Of a DNA stretch of 42,980 bases, positions 35,066 through 42,980 are shown one piece after another (the first letter of the stretch is position 1; each line of letters opens with the position of its first letter). The position numbers and the translations under genes were made by a program. Source of the DNA: Blastocladiella britannica (taxonomy: Eukaryota; Blastocladiomycota; Blastocladiomycetes; Blastocladiales; Blastocladiaceae). Location of the stretch: assembly GCA_025349905.2 (NCBI GenBank), contig MU624602.1, positions 1 through 42,980 of the forward strand, given 5' to 3'. The notes beneath the pieces were generated by a model that was not told where the DNA came from, searched no databases, and worked only from the letters and a program-made list of their open reading frames with translations.

Positions 35066-36991
35066 TTAAGAAACGACAGTCGAAGCAGCTGCCGGCAGTA
35101 TCGAACGGACTTTAGGTGTCGCGACTTTCGACACCGCCGCCGACACTGCTCCCCAGACATCGGCCGCGTCATCGAGCGGCGACAAGTACCCAGTCGCGAC
35201 CAACTGGGCGGCGGTAGTCGCCCGTTCCACCGCGGCTCCCGATAGTGTTGCTCCGGCACTAGTGATCGTTACGGAGTCACCAGCCCCACCAATGGGTGTG
35301 ATCGATCGCTTGCGAGCGTCCAGTGTCTCGGTCGCGGCTGAAAATAGCGTGTATACCAGCAACGCCTTGACGTGGAGGCGCGGGAGCAGCGAGAACGACT
35401 CGTCGATCCGCGTGAACATGACGTGGCATTCGGCGATCTGGGCCGAGTCTGTATTTTACAAGGTGAGCGTGATGCCCATCCAAAAACAAAAAAGTTACGA
35501 ACCAAGAGCACCGGCCGCGTGCAGGATCGCATCCAGCACCGTCGCCTCGTCGGCACCGTGCAACCAGCGAATGAGAGGGTCGGTTGCAGGCGTAAGGTAC
35601 CCATCGGGCGTATCCACCGACGACAGCGTGGACGACGCCGATCCCGGTCGTGCACCACCACCAGCAGCTGCCGTCGAGCCGAGCTCGGTCCCCGCCACCA
35701 TTCCACCGCCTGCGCTAGCGCCGCCGCGGGCCACCGCCACGCGCTCAGCCAGCCGGTCGCGCCACCACCGCGCCCACACTTCGACCACGCGCGCGAACGC
35801 CGACACCGCTCCTGACCGGTTAATACTTCCAGCCTGAGGCGTAGTTCCCCCGACTGCTCCGCGTTCCGGATCAACCGTTCCCCCGGTGACACTAGCGCCC
35901 AAAAACGCGAGCCCGAGCTGAAAGTACCCGCCGGTGGCCTCGATCGCATCGGACCCGTGGATCTGTGCCGCGTACGCGATCGACCGCGCCAGGTGCGCGG
36001 CGGCGTCGCGCGCGTGGCCCCGCGCCAGGTTCAGCAGGCCGTAGTTGTGCGCGAGCTTGGCGTGGATCGCGAGGGTGGTCGTAGACGTGGTTTGCGTGGT
36101 CGCCCAGGTGGTCGTTGCCAATGAAGTGCTGCTGGTTCCGCTACCGTTGGCGGATGGGCCGGGACCTTGCTTTGTCAGCGCCCATTTTGCGGACGCTAGG
36201 TACTCTTCAGCCTGGGCCAGCTGCTTAAGGCCTATACGTACGCATCAGTCCCTATTGCGGATTGGTAAATAATTAAAAAACGCGACAGACCAATGGACGC
36301 CTCGCCCAGAAGCAAGTAACACGGCACCAGATCCAGTGCGTGAGGCCCATATATCGCCATTGCGCACCGCAGCGCCTGTAATGCGGCAGGGATCGCAAAT
36401 GCGTACTCGCCCTCAAAGAGGAGCTTTTGCGCGTCAGTGCGCGTGATGGTCAGCAGCTTTTGCCTCAAGTCCAGGATCTCCAAGTCCTTGGCTTTCCGTT
36501 CCTCCTCGGACCCCAAGAACGGGATCGGAGAACGTAGGCGTTTTAGGATCGGACAGATCTTTTCGTGGATCGCGGTCGCGTCCAGCTTGCGGTGGTCTTC
36601 TTCACTTTATTTTGAATTGGTGTAAGATGGGACCACATATCAACAAGTATTTTGAAGAAAGGTACCAGTAAAACGTCAGGCGACAGCGCGGACAGAGCGA
36701 GTGGGCAGGCTGTTTACATATATATGTCAGTTAAACGGGAGGATCGAGGCCAGGAAATTTGGTGGCAAAAAAGCTACAAACCCGCGCACAGAGCTCGCAA
36801 GATCGATGCACTCCCTTGGGATTGGCAAGCGGGTTGATGGTGTTGACCGCCGATACCGCGGCCGATCCGTGCTTGTCGCCGAGCACAGTCGCGGCGGTCC
36901 CAGGACTAGCAGCAGCAGTGACAAGACCTGCATGCGCAGTGAATGGCGTCGACCCAGAGTGTGCTGGTTCATCGGGAATGCTTGTTGGCAT
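35066..36991 (-). CDS. ZMYND12: ZMYND12-like MYND-finger/TPR axonemal protein
   Basis: Five exons (36991-36782, 36709-36666, 36604-36291, 36231-35503, 35448-35066), 559 aa. The MYND finger at about 64-105 is assembled by two splices: CELCARPAHSLCPRCRLTFYC, then EEDHRKLD...IHEKIC. Next is the ZMYND12 core: LLFEGEYAFAIPAALQALRC, YGPHALDLVPCYLLLGEASIGLK, QAEEYLASAKWAL, HAKLAHNYGLLNLARGHARDAA, GSDAIEATGGYFQLGLAF (TPR-like pairs). Animal and algal ZMYND12 bind TTC29 and are needed in the flagellar axoneme (dynein-arm related). The C-terminal 280 or so residues are longer than in the animal protein (365 aa) and include a Gly/Ser/Ala-rich insert. Together with the STPG gene it supports a flagellated organism. 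Confidence 0.88.
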
Positions 36992-37037
36992 TGTAGATGA
37001 AAATTTAACCAACAATTGGGAAAAGAGAGCAATGAAA

Positions 37038-38328
37038 TCAAATTCGAACCGACCGCGACTTTTGACGGCGATCCCGGCGCTCCTTCCTCCTCGCTTCCTG
37101 CTTCTTGCGCTCCTCGGGCGACATCTGCTCGACTTTGGCCCGCACCACCGCCGCCACCCGCACATTGACCTCCTCACGCGCGCGCCGCATCTTGGACCGC
37201 ACGTCGGACCGGATATCCATCTTGCTCACATGGTCAATCAGGAACAGCACAAACTGCACCATGGTCGCATGCACCGCCCAGGCCGGATCGCCCACGGGCT
37301 TGAGCAAGTCTCCCGAAGGAAGTCGCAACTTGTACGTCAGCGACAGTACTTTACGGTAACGTGGGGACGTGGTGTTGGGACCGGGGGCAGGCGCATCGTC
37401 CGCGTCCTCTTCGTCAATCAGCACCCGGTCCGAGACCACCAGTGATTCCAAGCGGGACGTCACCTCCGGGTTGGACAGGAACCGGTGCACGCGCGGATCC
37501 GAGACCAAGAAGCTGTGCAGCACGTCGGCGTGCTCGGCGCGCACCTCGAACTTGTCTTGAGGGAGGTGGGACGTGGGCAGGGGTTTTGCGAGCGAGCCCT
37601 GTACCATATTTTTGAGTAGTTGTATTCCTTTAGTTCGAAGATATGATGGCGTACCAGCTCCTCGTACGTCGACACCGTGGAGCGGACGTGGCGGGTGTGC
37701 AAGATGCCAAGGATAAAGTTTTCCGAGGCGGCAGGGTCAAGTACCACGTCAAAGCGCACGCGATCGTGGCCCGAGTTGAAAAAGTCGCTCACGACCGAAA
37801 GAAGGTCCTGGCGCTCGCGCAGCTGACCAATTTTTTTTTTTTTCTTAAAGTGAGCGATTGATTGACTGTAACCCAGGAAGGATAACAGTACCATCAGACG
37901 GGCGACAAACTTGACGCAACGAGCGCGGCCCGATCCAAACGCAATATAGTCGGCAGGGCCATCGCGCAAAATGGCACCTTGACCATTGCCAATGTGCGAA
38001 AAGTTTTTCGCAAGATCGTCAAATACTTCTTCGTACCTGTTCAGGATTTCGTGAATATTGACTTTCACCTCATCATAGAATATTATACCAGCGATTGGCA
38101 ATGCGCTTGTTCCGCGCCGTTCCCCACACGAAACAGAGCATATACATGGCAGCGCATAGAATGGCCGCGATCTCGAAGCTGTATGCCATATACGGGCCCG
38201 ACCGAGCTGTTTATATAAATCGATCAGTATATTTCATGGGCATATGGCACGAGCAATATAAAGAAGTACAATGAACCCTTGCCGAACACGGACACGACGA
38301 TTTCTGCCAATGGGTCAGGGAGGCGCAT
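37038..38328 (-). CDS. CCDC47: CCDC47-family ER membrane protein (PAT-complex subunit, DUF1682)
   Basis: Five exons (38328-38277, 38206-38089, 38036-37892, 37822-37655, 37598-37038), 347 aa. A single N-terminal membrane helix (EIAAILCAAMYMLCFVWG) is followed by NKRIANRWYEEVFDDLAKNF, an ADYIAFGSGR segment, LRERQDLLSVVSDFF...DRVRFDVVLD, STYEEL, DVLHSFLVSDPRVHRFL, SRLESLVVSDRVLID and the basic coiled tail ERKKQEARRKERRDRRQKSR. This order matches CCDC47, which with Asterix forms the PAT complex that shields polar helices of multipass proteins at the translocon; the basic tail reaches ribosomal RNA. The lumenal acidic N-terminus and signal peptide of the animal protein are missing. The stop lies 46 bp upstream of the ZMYND12 ATG on the same strand. 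Confidence 0.9.
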
Positions 38329-38557
38329 ATGGTCGTTGAAATGTTGCGAAATTCGAAAGAGCGATATGATGATCAATCAAATCTTGGCCAAGGTCTCGCA
38401 ACCGGGTCTCACACACTGGCCACCGCCAGCCGCCTGTGAGACGAGGGGTTCATAAACCTGGAGGGCGAGAGGTAGGCGCAGACCCCTCTTTCCATTTCCC
38501 GCAACTCGGATCTTCTCATAGTATCGTTTTACTTTTATAGTTACCCAGCCCAGCATC
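38329..38557. promoter_or_regulatory. Divergent promoter region, CCDC47 / FAS1 protein
   Basis: 229 bp between divergent start codons with no coding potential that can be supported. No clear motif was recognised. Confidence 0.35.
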
Positions 38558-39656
38558 ATGCACTTGAGCGTATTGATTCTCTCCGTCCTTGGATCCTTTC
38601 TTTTCGGGACCCTTGGTGCTATTGCTAGTCCTGCCGGTCTTTTCCGTCGCCAGGGTATGTATTTGATCATTCGTTATGCCCTACTAGTGACCCATCTATT
38701 TCTTGCCTGCGAACCAAGGTGGAGGCGGTGGTGGCGGCGTCCAAAACGGCGGCCCGCCCGCCGGACAGCAGATCCCGTCCGATTTTGTCCCGTGGTCGAC
38801 GGATCCAAAGAACTTGACGCTGTGGGGTGCCCTGTTGGCCAACCCGTCGTTTGGCAACCTCACCAGCACGATCGCGAACCACTCGAGTGCGGTGGTATCG
38901 GCCCTGAACGACACTTTGCCCACCTCCAAGCTGACGATTTTTGCACCGTACGACGGAGGTACCTACTTTACTTGGATTGAGGCCAAGAAAACTTTTTTTT
39001 CTGACATATACGCTTAAAAAAATGATGAAGCGTGGGCCCAGATTGTCACCAACCCATTCTTCCTGTTTGCCAACTCGACCGCGGCGTTTGATCCGGGCTT
39101 TACGCAGTTCTTCGCGTACCATGCGACCAATGCCACCAACGGATCGCTGTTCACCAACAACTGGCCGGCGCACGGGTCGATCCAGGCGTACCCATCGCTG
39201 ATGGGCGCCAACTTGCAGCTGTCTCAAGGCGGGTCTCGTCCCAATGCACCGAGCGGGTTTGTGGGTGGGAACCCGTCGTCCACGTCCACTAGTAGCAGTA
39301 CGAGTAGCATTGTATCAGCGGCACCTACGGCGACCCCCTCGGCGGGACCGTTCTGGGCTGACGATGCCATGGTCATTTTTGGGAACGTCACGGTCGCGAA
39401 CGGTATCATTCACGTGGTGGATCGGTTCGTCTTCTTTTTTTACTCACATATCGGTCCTAGTGCTGATCGTTCTACATACACACGCAGAGTCATGAACCCT
39501 GCATTCGCTATCGCCTCGACGTCGACATCGTCGTCGACATCGACCTCCACGGCGAGCTCCACCTCAACGTCTACGGCAACACCCACCACCTCGATCTTGA
39601 CAACGACGTCGACAGTCACGGTCTCGCCGACGGCCACGGCCACGGCCACGGTGTAA
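38558..39656 (+). CDS. Secreted fasciclin (FAS1)-like protein
   Basis: Four exons (38558-38654, 38719-38958, 39031-39424, 39488-39656), 299 aa. The signal peptide is MHLSVLILSVLGSFLFGTLG, with a dibasic site (FRRQG) soon after, then a Gly run. One FAS1-like domain follows: LWGALLANPSFGNLTSTIAN, the H1 box LTIFAPYDGAWAQI, FFAYHATNATNGSLFTNNW, ANLQLS, and the H2-like end VTVANGIIHVVDRVMNP. Several N-x-S/T sites are present. The C-terminus is almost pure Ser/Thr/Ala/Val (about 39500-39650), as in O-glycosylated wall-facing stalks; no clear hydrophobic GPI tail is seen. FAS1 proteins mediate adhesion or wall organisation. The domain is short compared with the usual length of about 140 residues, so the call is good but not certain. 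Confidence 0.82.
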
Positions 39657-39788
39657 CAAGTATCAGCTATCACTTCGAGAAATATTGTTATCCCAAGAAC
39701 CCAAAAGAATATATGAATAAAATCCATTTGAAGGAGTTTTGAATGAATGAGATCAAATAGGGCAAATGTGAAATGAAAACAGAAATGG
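39657..39788. terminator. Convergent 3' ends, FAS1 protein / glucoamylase
   Basis: 132 bp between convergent stops. ATGAATAAAATCC at 39713-39725 holds an AATAAA signal in the rightward orientation, fitting polyadenylation of the FAS1 gene. Confidence 0.5.
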
Positions 39789-41447
39789 TCAAGTCGACTG
39801 GCGCATAAAAGGGAAATGAGAACGAGAAGAGGTAGGAATCCGATCCAGTTCCGCGACAGCATCCCGGCGCGCCATGGTAGCAGTGATAGCAGCCGCATAA
39901 CTCCACGTCAAGTCCCGTGCGCCGCGCATGTAGCCCGTGCTCCGGTCCATTTGCTCGTCCATGTGTCCACCCCGAGACCGGTCCATGTGCATCAAGCAGC
40001 GCCGCGAGTACTGGTCGCCGCGGTTGATCAGGCCCACAATAATCGACCGAAATACCGGATCGCCCGTACGGTACTTGACGCTGTCTTGCGCGTCCGAAAC
40101 CGCGTCGGACGGGAAGTAAGACCGGGTCTCGGGGGAGATCGAGAGCGACCCGGCCCGCGCAAAGTCGCGCGCGGTCGAATAGTACTGTTCGGCGATGGCA
40201 AAAGTCGCTAAGAACCACGGATTGCCACCCGTGAACGTGTCTTCTGGGTACCGCCCAATGGCGTCTTCTATTTGTTTATCATCGCCACTGTAACGATGGT
40301 GGCGCTGGCGTTGGTTGATCGGGTACAGCTGCTTGAACTGGTCGGCAATCACGCGCACGGTCATGAGCATGGCGTCGGCGGTGGTGGAAAAGTAGGCCAG
40401 GCCATTTGCGACCACCTCCGAAGAACCGGAAGTAGAAGTCAAGGAGGGCAAGTGCAACGCCGCCAGCACCGACGCAATGTCCACGTTGGACACTTTGGTG
40501 TCCATGCCACCGGTCCGGTTGAGCGTGGCGCACAGGAACCGATGTGAGACGACGGCAATACCTGCCGCTGCTGAGGGTGCCGGGACGAAAAACTCCGGGA
40601 TCGACTGAGCGCCGATCCGCGCCCGTACGTCGTACCATTCGGCGGCCCGCGAGTCATTGAAGAGCCGCGCGAGCTCGGCCCCGGCCACAAGAGCGCGCAC
40701 CTGCGCCACCAGCGTGTACGCGTGCCGGCCATGCACTTCTTCCCACAGATCGAACCCATGGTGCTCGATGGTGGCCGCGGCCACCTCCAAGTCGCGCTTG
40801 ATGGCCGTATCGGCCGGCATCGTCGCGCGGTACAAGTACCGTCCGATCCGGTCGGCGATCCAGGCCGGACGATGCTGCTTGGGGTACTGCATGTGCAGGT
40901 AGTTGACCCATCGGGTCAGCGCCGCCGCCCTCAATGCGGGCCCGTCCAGCTGTGGGCGGCCCCACTCGCCGTCAAATGGAGTACCCGTATTGGCAAAGTA
41001 CTTTGGTTCGGCCAAGCCCATGGGGTCGTCGGGGGACGCCGACAACGACTTATGTTGCTGGTGCACGGTGGCCGTGAGCTCGACGTAGTCCCAGATGTGA
41101 GCCTCGATCGCCGTGACGTTGATCCCCATAGGCCATGTCGGTTGCTGTCCTTGGCGCTCCAGAACCCGAATCAGCGTGTCGATGACCAGTGCACCGTCGC
41201 GCGTCCACTGGTAAAAGTAGTCTGGGTCAGCGCGGGACGGGGACGCAATCACGGTGCCCGGAAGCGTGTCGGGCGGGTGTAGGTTCTCCAGGATGCGAGT
41301 CAGCGAGAGCGAGGACAGGTGCTCGAGCTGGGTCGCCATGTCTTCTTCTTTTCCATGACGGTACTGGAAGGCGGACGCCGGTGTCGGCAGCAGCAAGGTG
41401 GCCGCCAGCGCTGTGGACAGGAGCATGAATGTGACAAGGCGATTCAT
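39789..41447 (-). CDS. Secreted glucoamylase (GH15), no starch-binding domain
   Basis: Single exon, 552 aa from the ATG at 41447. The signal peptide (LVTFMLLSTALAATLLLPTPASA) is followed by one GH15 (alpha/alpha)6 barrel: VIASPSRADPDYFYQWTRDG with the substrate-binding Trp-Thr-Arg-Asp, DGEWGRPQLDGPALRA, DLWEEVHGRHAYT with the general-acid Glu, NRGDQY, DEQMDR with the catalytic-base Glu region, and ARDLTWSYAA. All expected catalytic positions are visible. It releases glucose from the non-reducing ends of starch, outside the cell. No CBM20 starch-binding domain is present. Absence of introns is unlike most neighbours. Its ATG lies 13 bp from one arm of the inverted repeat at 41461-41486, so its promoter must lie largely inside the inverted-repeat block. 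Confidence 0.95.
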   Translation of the reverse strand: MNRLVTFMLLSTALAATLLLPTPASAFQYRHGKEEDMATQLEHLSSLSLTRILENLHPPDTLPGTVIASPSRADPDYFYQWTRDGALVIDTLIRVLERQGQQPTWPMGINVTAIEAHIWDYVELTATVHQQHKSLSASPDDPMGLAEPKYFANTGTPFDGEWGRPQLDGPALRAAALTRWVNYLHMQYPKQHRPAWIADRIGRYLYRATMPADTAIKRDLEVAAATIEHHGFDLWEEVHGRHAYTLVAQVRALVAGAELARLFNDSRAAEWYDVRARIGAQSIPEFFVPAPSAAAGIAVVSHRFLCATLNRTGGMDTKVSNVDIASVLAALHLPSLTSTSGSSEVVANGLAYFSTTADAMLMTVRVIADQFKQLYPINQRQRHHRYSGDDKQIEDAIGRYPEDTFTGGNPWFLATFAIAEQYYSTARDFARAGSLSISPETRSYFPSDAVSDAQDSVKYRTGDPVFRSIIVGLINRGDQYSRRCLMHMDRSRGGHMDEQMDRSTGYMRGARDLTWSYAAAITATMARRDAVAELDRIPTSSRSHFPFMRQST

Positions 41448-41460
41448 TTTGCGTTTCACG

Positions 41461-41486
41461 GCTGCGCACTGAACAGAGTTGAGGTG
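41461..41486 (+). repeat. Left arm of 26-bp inverted repeat
   Basis: The sequence GCTGCGCACTGAACAGAGTT plus GAGGTG occurs here; its reverse complement with one change (T to A at position 10) is at 42906-42931. Weaker similarity may continue inward. No obvious target-site duplication flanks the pair. Confidence 0.85.
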
Positions 41487-41714
41487 TTAGAAATCAGTGA
41501 TGGAAGTGATGTGGAACAAAACGTCCGTTTTATCGCCAACGGAATTCTTCAGGCCTTGTTTTTCCTGCACCAAACCAAGCTGTTTTTCTCGTTGCTTTTT
41601 CTTGCTGGAATTCCACGAGCATTATCTCAGTCCGATCATGCTACCGCAATTCCGAGCTGTCATTCCACGACCGATCCAATACCCCCATCCCGATCCCGAA
41701 AACCTTATATCTAC

Positions 41715-42486
41715 CTAGTGTATTAAGGTTTTGAAAATAAGAAAGCTTATTTGCACTGCCTGTGATGTGGACAAAATCGCCAAACGAAAATGTGGGTGCC
41801 AGCGAGATTGCCAGCCAGCGGGGCCGAAGTTGCCTTGAGCTTGCTGGTTGAGCTCCTTGGCGCGAGGGGAGTCCTTGAAATCGGTCACGAGAGTTGGAGT
41901 CGGGCCGCTTGCGAGTTGGCTGGCAGAGAGATGATTGTACACAGCGGGCAGGGCCACCACGTGCTTGATGGTCTCCGACGGAAGAATTGCAGAGAATGGC
42001 GTGCTTGCTGCAGTGAACCGCTGCACCTTTGGCTGGGCGAGCTTCTTGTTGAGCGCCTCGATCGCTGAAATCGTAGGGAGGCCTTCTTTTTTGACCAAAT
42101 CCAAGGCGACGATCAACGCCAGTGCCGCGTGAATCTTCTGCCGAATTGCGCGGGTAAATGCGGGATCTGTGTTGTACAGTGCATGCAAAATGGAATGGGT
42201 GCCATTTGTTGGGTTGGTGCTCGATAAAGGTAAACGGCAGAGGCAGACTCCCCGTATATTGCGGTTGGCCGTGGCCGGCCTCTTCTACTCCCTCCATTCG
42301 GTCGGCAGGCTCCTCGGCATCGCTGTCGCCGTCACTGCCGATCGAGCCGTCATCAGCATCGCCAGAGTCGTCTCCGTCCATAAAGGCATTGTCGTCATCC
42401 GTGGCGGCACCGTCATCAGCACGCAAAGTCAAAATACCGGTGTTGCCGTCTATCCAGAATGTCAAGGGGGCGGCAGGTGCATGCAT
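41715..42486 (-). pseudogene. Unrecognised acidic-N-terminus gene, probably broken by a frameshift
   Basis: From the ATG at 42486 the frame encodes LTFWIDGNTGILTLRADDG, an acidic stretch (DGDDSGDADDGSIGSDGDSD) and LPLPFTFIEHQP. From about 42211 leftward that frame turns into low-quality Arg/Gln/Ser sequence, while the neighbouring frame gives a protein-like helical sequence: HALYNTDPAFTRAIRQKIHA, LALIVALDLVKKEGLPTISA, EALNKKLAQPKVQRF, ending at 41715. One extra base in the GGG at 42211-42213 would explain the break; no GT-AG intron there restores the frame. Either half could instead be a shorter gene (ATG at 42188 gives 157 aa). No domain is recognised. A TATA-like TTTAAATATT lies about 45 bp upstream of the ATG. 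The gene lies within the inverted-repeat block. Confidence 0.5.
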
Positions 42487-42980
42487 GGGCGGCGCCGATC
42501 CAGCCGCCGACGCGTGGACAGCGGGCGCAATATTTAAACGCAGATGGAGTTTTCCAAATGCTTTTTGGTGCTACTTTCTTCTGATATGGCTCAGCCAGGA
42601 GCCAACTTGAAGGGGTTTCGGCCTGGTTGTGCCATTGTTGCGGTCAAAGACAACACAGATCGGACACTGGACCAGGGTGGACCGATCGGCAGGCGCAAGA
42701 TGAGGGGTGGGTGTAGTGTCATGGTGTGGGGTGGACGTGTTGTCGTCTCGGACTTGTCATCGGTGTGGAAGTCCAGCGGCAGTGAAAAATCCAATGGAAA
42801 GAGGGAGCACAATAAGAAATGCATCGAAAAACGGTGTTGGAATGGCAGTTGCATCCCGTGAGCAAAAAAAAGCTGTTGGAAATTCCTTGAGCGCTGGAAT
42901 TCCATCACCTCAACTCTGTTCTGTGCGCAGCAATGCATTGCTGATCATCCATCCATTCCAACACAACAGAATCCTCCAAG
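42487..42980. other. Right-end region, no firm gene
   Basis: 494 bp upstream of the broken gene to the window end. A rightward open frame at 42544-42861 contains KMRGGCSVMVWGGRVVVSDL, which recalls the GGxSVMVWG block of Tc1/mariner transposases, but nothing else of that family is seen around it. The right arm of the inverted repeat lies at 42906-42931. An imperfect palindrome (GGAAATTCCTTGAGCGCTGGAATTCC) is at about 42878-42903. Confidence 0.4.
42906..42931 (-). repeat. Right arm of 26-bp inverted repeat
   Basis: Reverse complement of the arm at 41461-41486, 25 of 26 bases identical. The two arms enclose 41461-42931, a block of 1471 bp. Confidence 0.85.

Noticed and set aside
41641..42188. 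Continuation of the 281-codon frame from 42486 as the real C-terminus
   Set aside because: After about 42211 this frame becomes Arg/Gln/Cys-rich and shadow-like, while the neighbouring frame looks like real protein. Kept as a frame-broken gene instead.

Overview
The window is gene-dense nuclear DNA from a eukaryote and is best explained as a zoosporic (flagellated) fungus, probably in or near Blastocladiomycota. This is inferred from four things: short introns (about 50-90 nt) in GC-rich genes, very short AT-rich intergenic gaps, fungal-type genes (PAS kinase, secreted GH15 glucoamylase, secreted FAS1 protein), and genes that Dikarya normally lack but flagellated lineages keep (an ODF3/CIMAP-type STPG-repeat protein, ZMYND12, CCDC47, a class C-like GPCR). 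No rRNA, tRNA, CRISPR or plasmid-type feature was seen.

Layout, left to right. 166-959 (+): KIBRA-like tandem WW protein. 985-2718 (-): CAX-type vacuolar Ca2+/H+ exchanger. 2883-7393 (-): PAS-domain kinase, head-to-head with a Polo kinase at 7705-11989 (+). 12140-15197 (-): class C-like GPCR. 15295-17339 (-): LRR receptor-like membrane protein whose LRR exons are each exactly 72 nt. 17402-20706 (+): kelch protein with a cytochrome b561-like membrane part. 20818-22761 (-): double SANT/Myb-like protein. 23000-23987 (+): COQ3. 24055-26086 (-): STPG-repeat flagellar protein. 26146-27793 (-): NASP histone chaperone. 27865-29340 (+): dTDP-glucose 4,6-dehydratase. 29352-30221 (-): UBR-box-only protein. 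30403-31012 (+): conserved small acidic protein. 31209-33017 (+): ALG2. 33096-34995 (+): unknown. 35066-36991 (-): ZMYND12. 37038-38328 (-): CCDC47. 38558-39656 (+): secreted fasciclin-like protein. 39789-41447 (-): glucoamylase. 41715-42486 (-): an unrecognised, probably frame-broken gene. It lies in a 1.47-kb block (41461-42931) bounded by a 26-bp inverted repeat matching at 25 positions.

For most genes the exon-intron models were built by hand from splice motifs and family alignment, and the spliced lengths are multiples of three. The genes do not form a single pathway. Themes are signalling (WW, PASK, Polo, GPCR, LRR receptor, Ca2+ exchanger), the flagellum (STPG protein, ZMYND12), the ER and glycosylation (ALG2, CCDC47, nucleotide-sugar dehydratase), chromatin (NASP, SANT protein) and secretion (glucoamylase, FAS1). 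Most notable are a Trp-to-Cys change at the phosphopeptide pincer of the Polo-box domain, the 72-nt phase-2 LRR exons with a GC-AG intron, the free-standing UBR box, the fungal KIBRA-like WW pair, a splice-donor preference for GTAC(G) over GTAAG, and the inverted-repeat block upstream of the glucoamylase.
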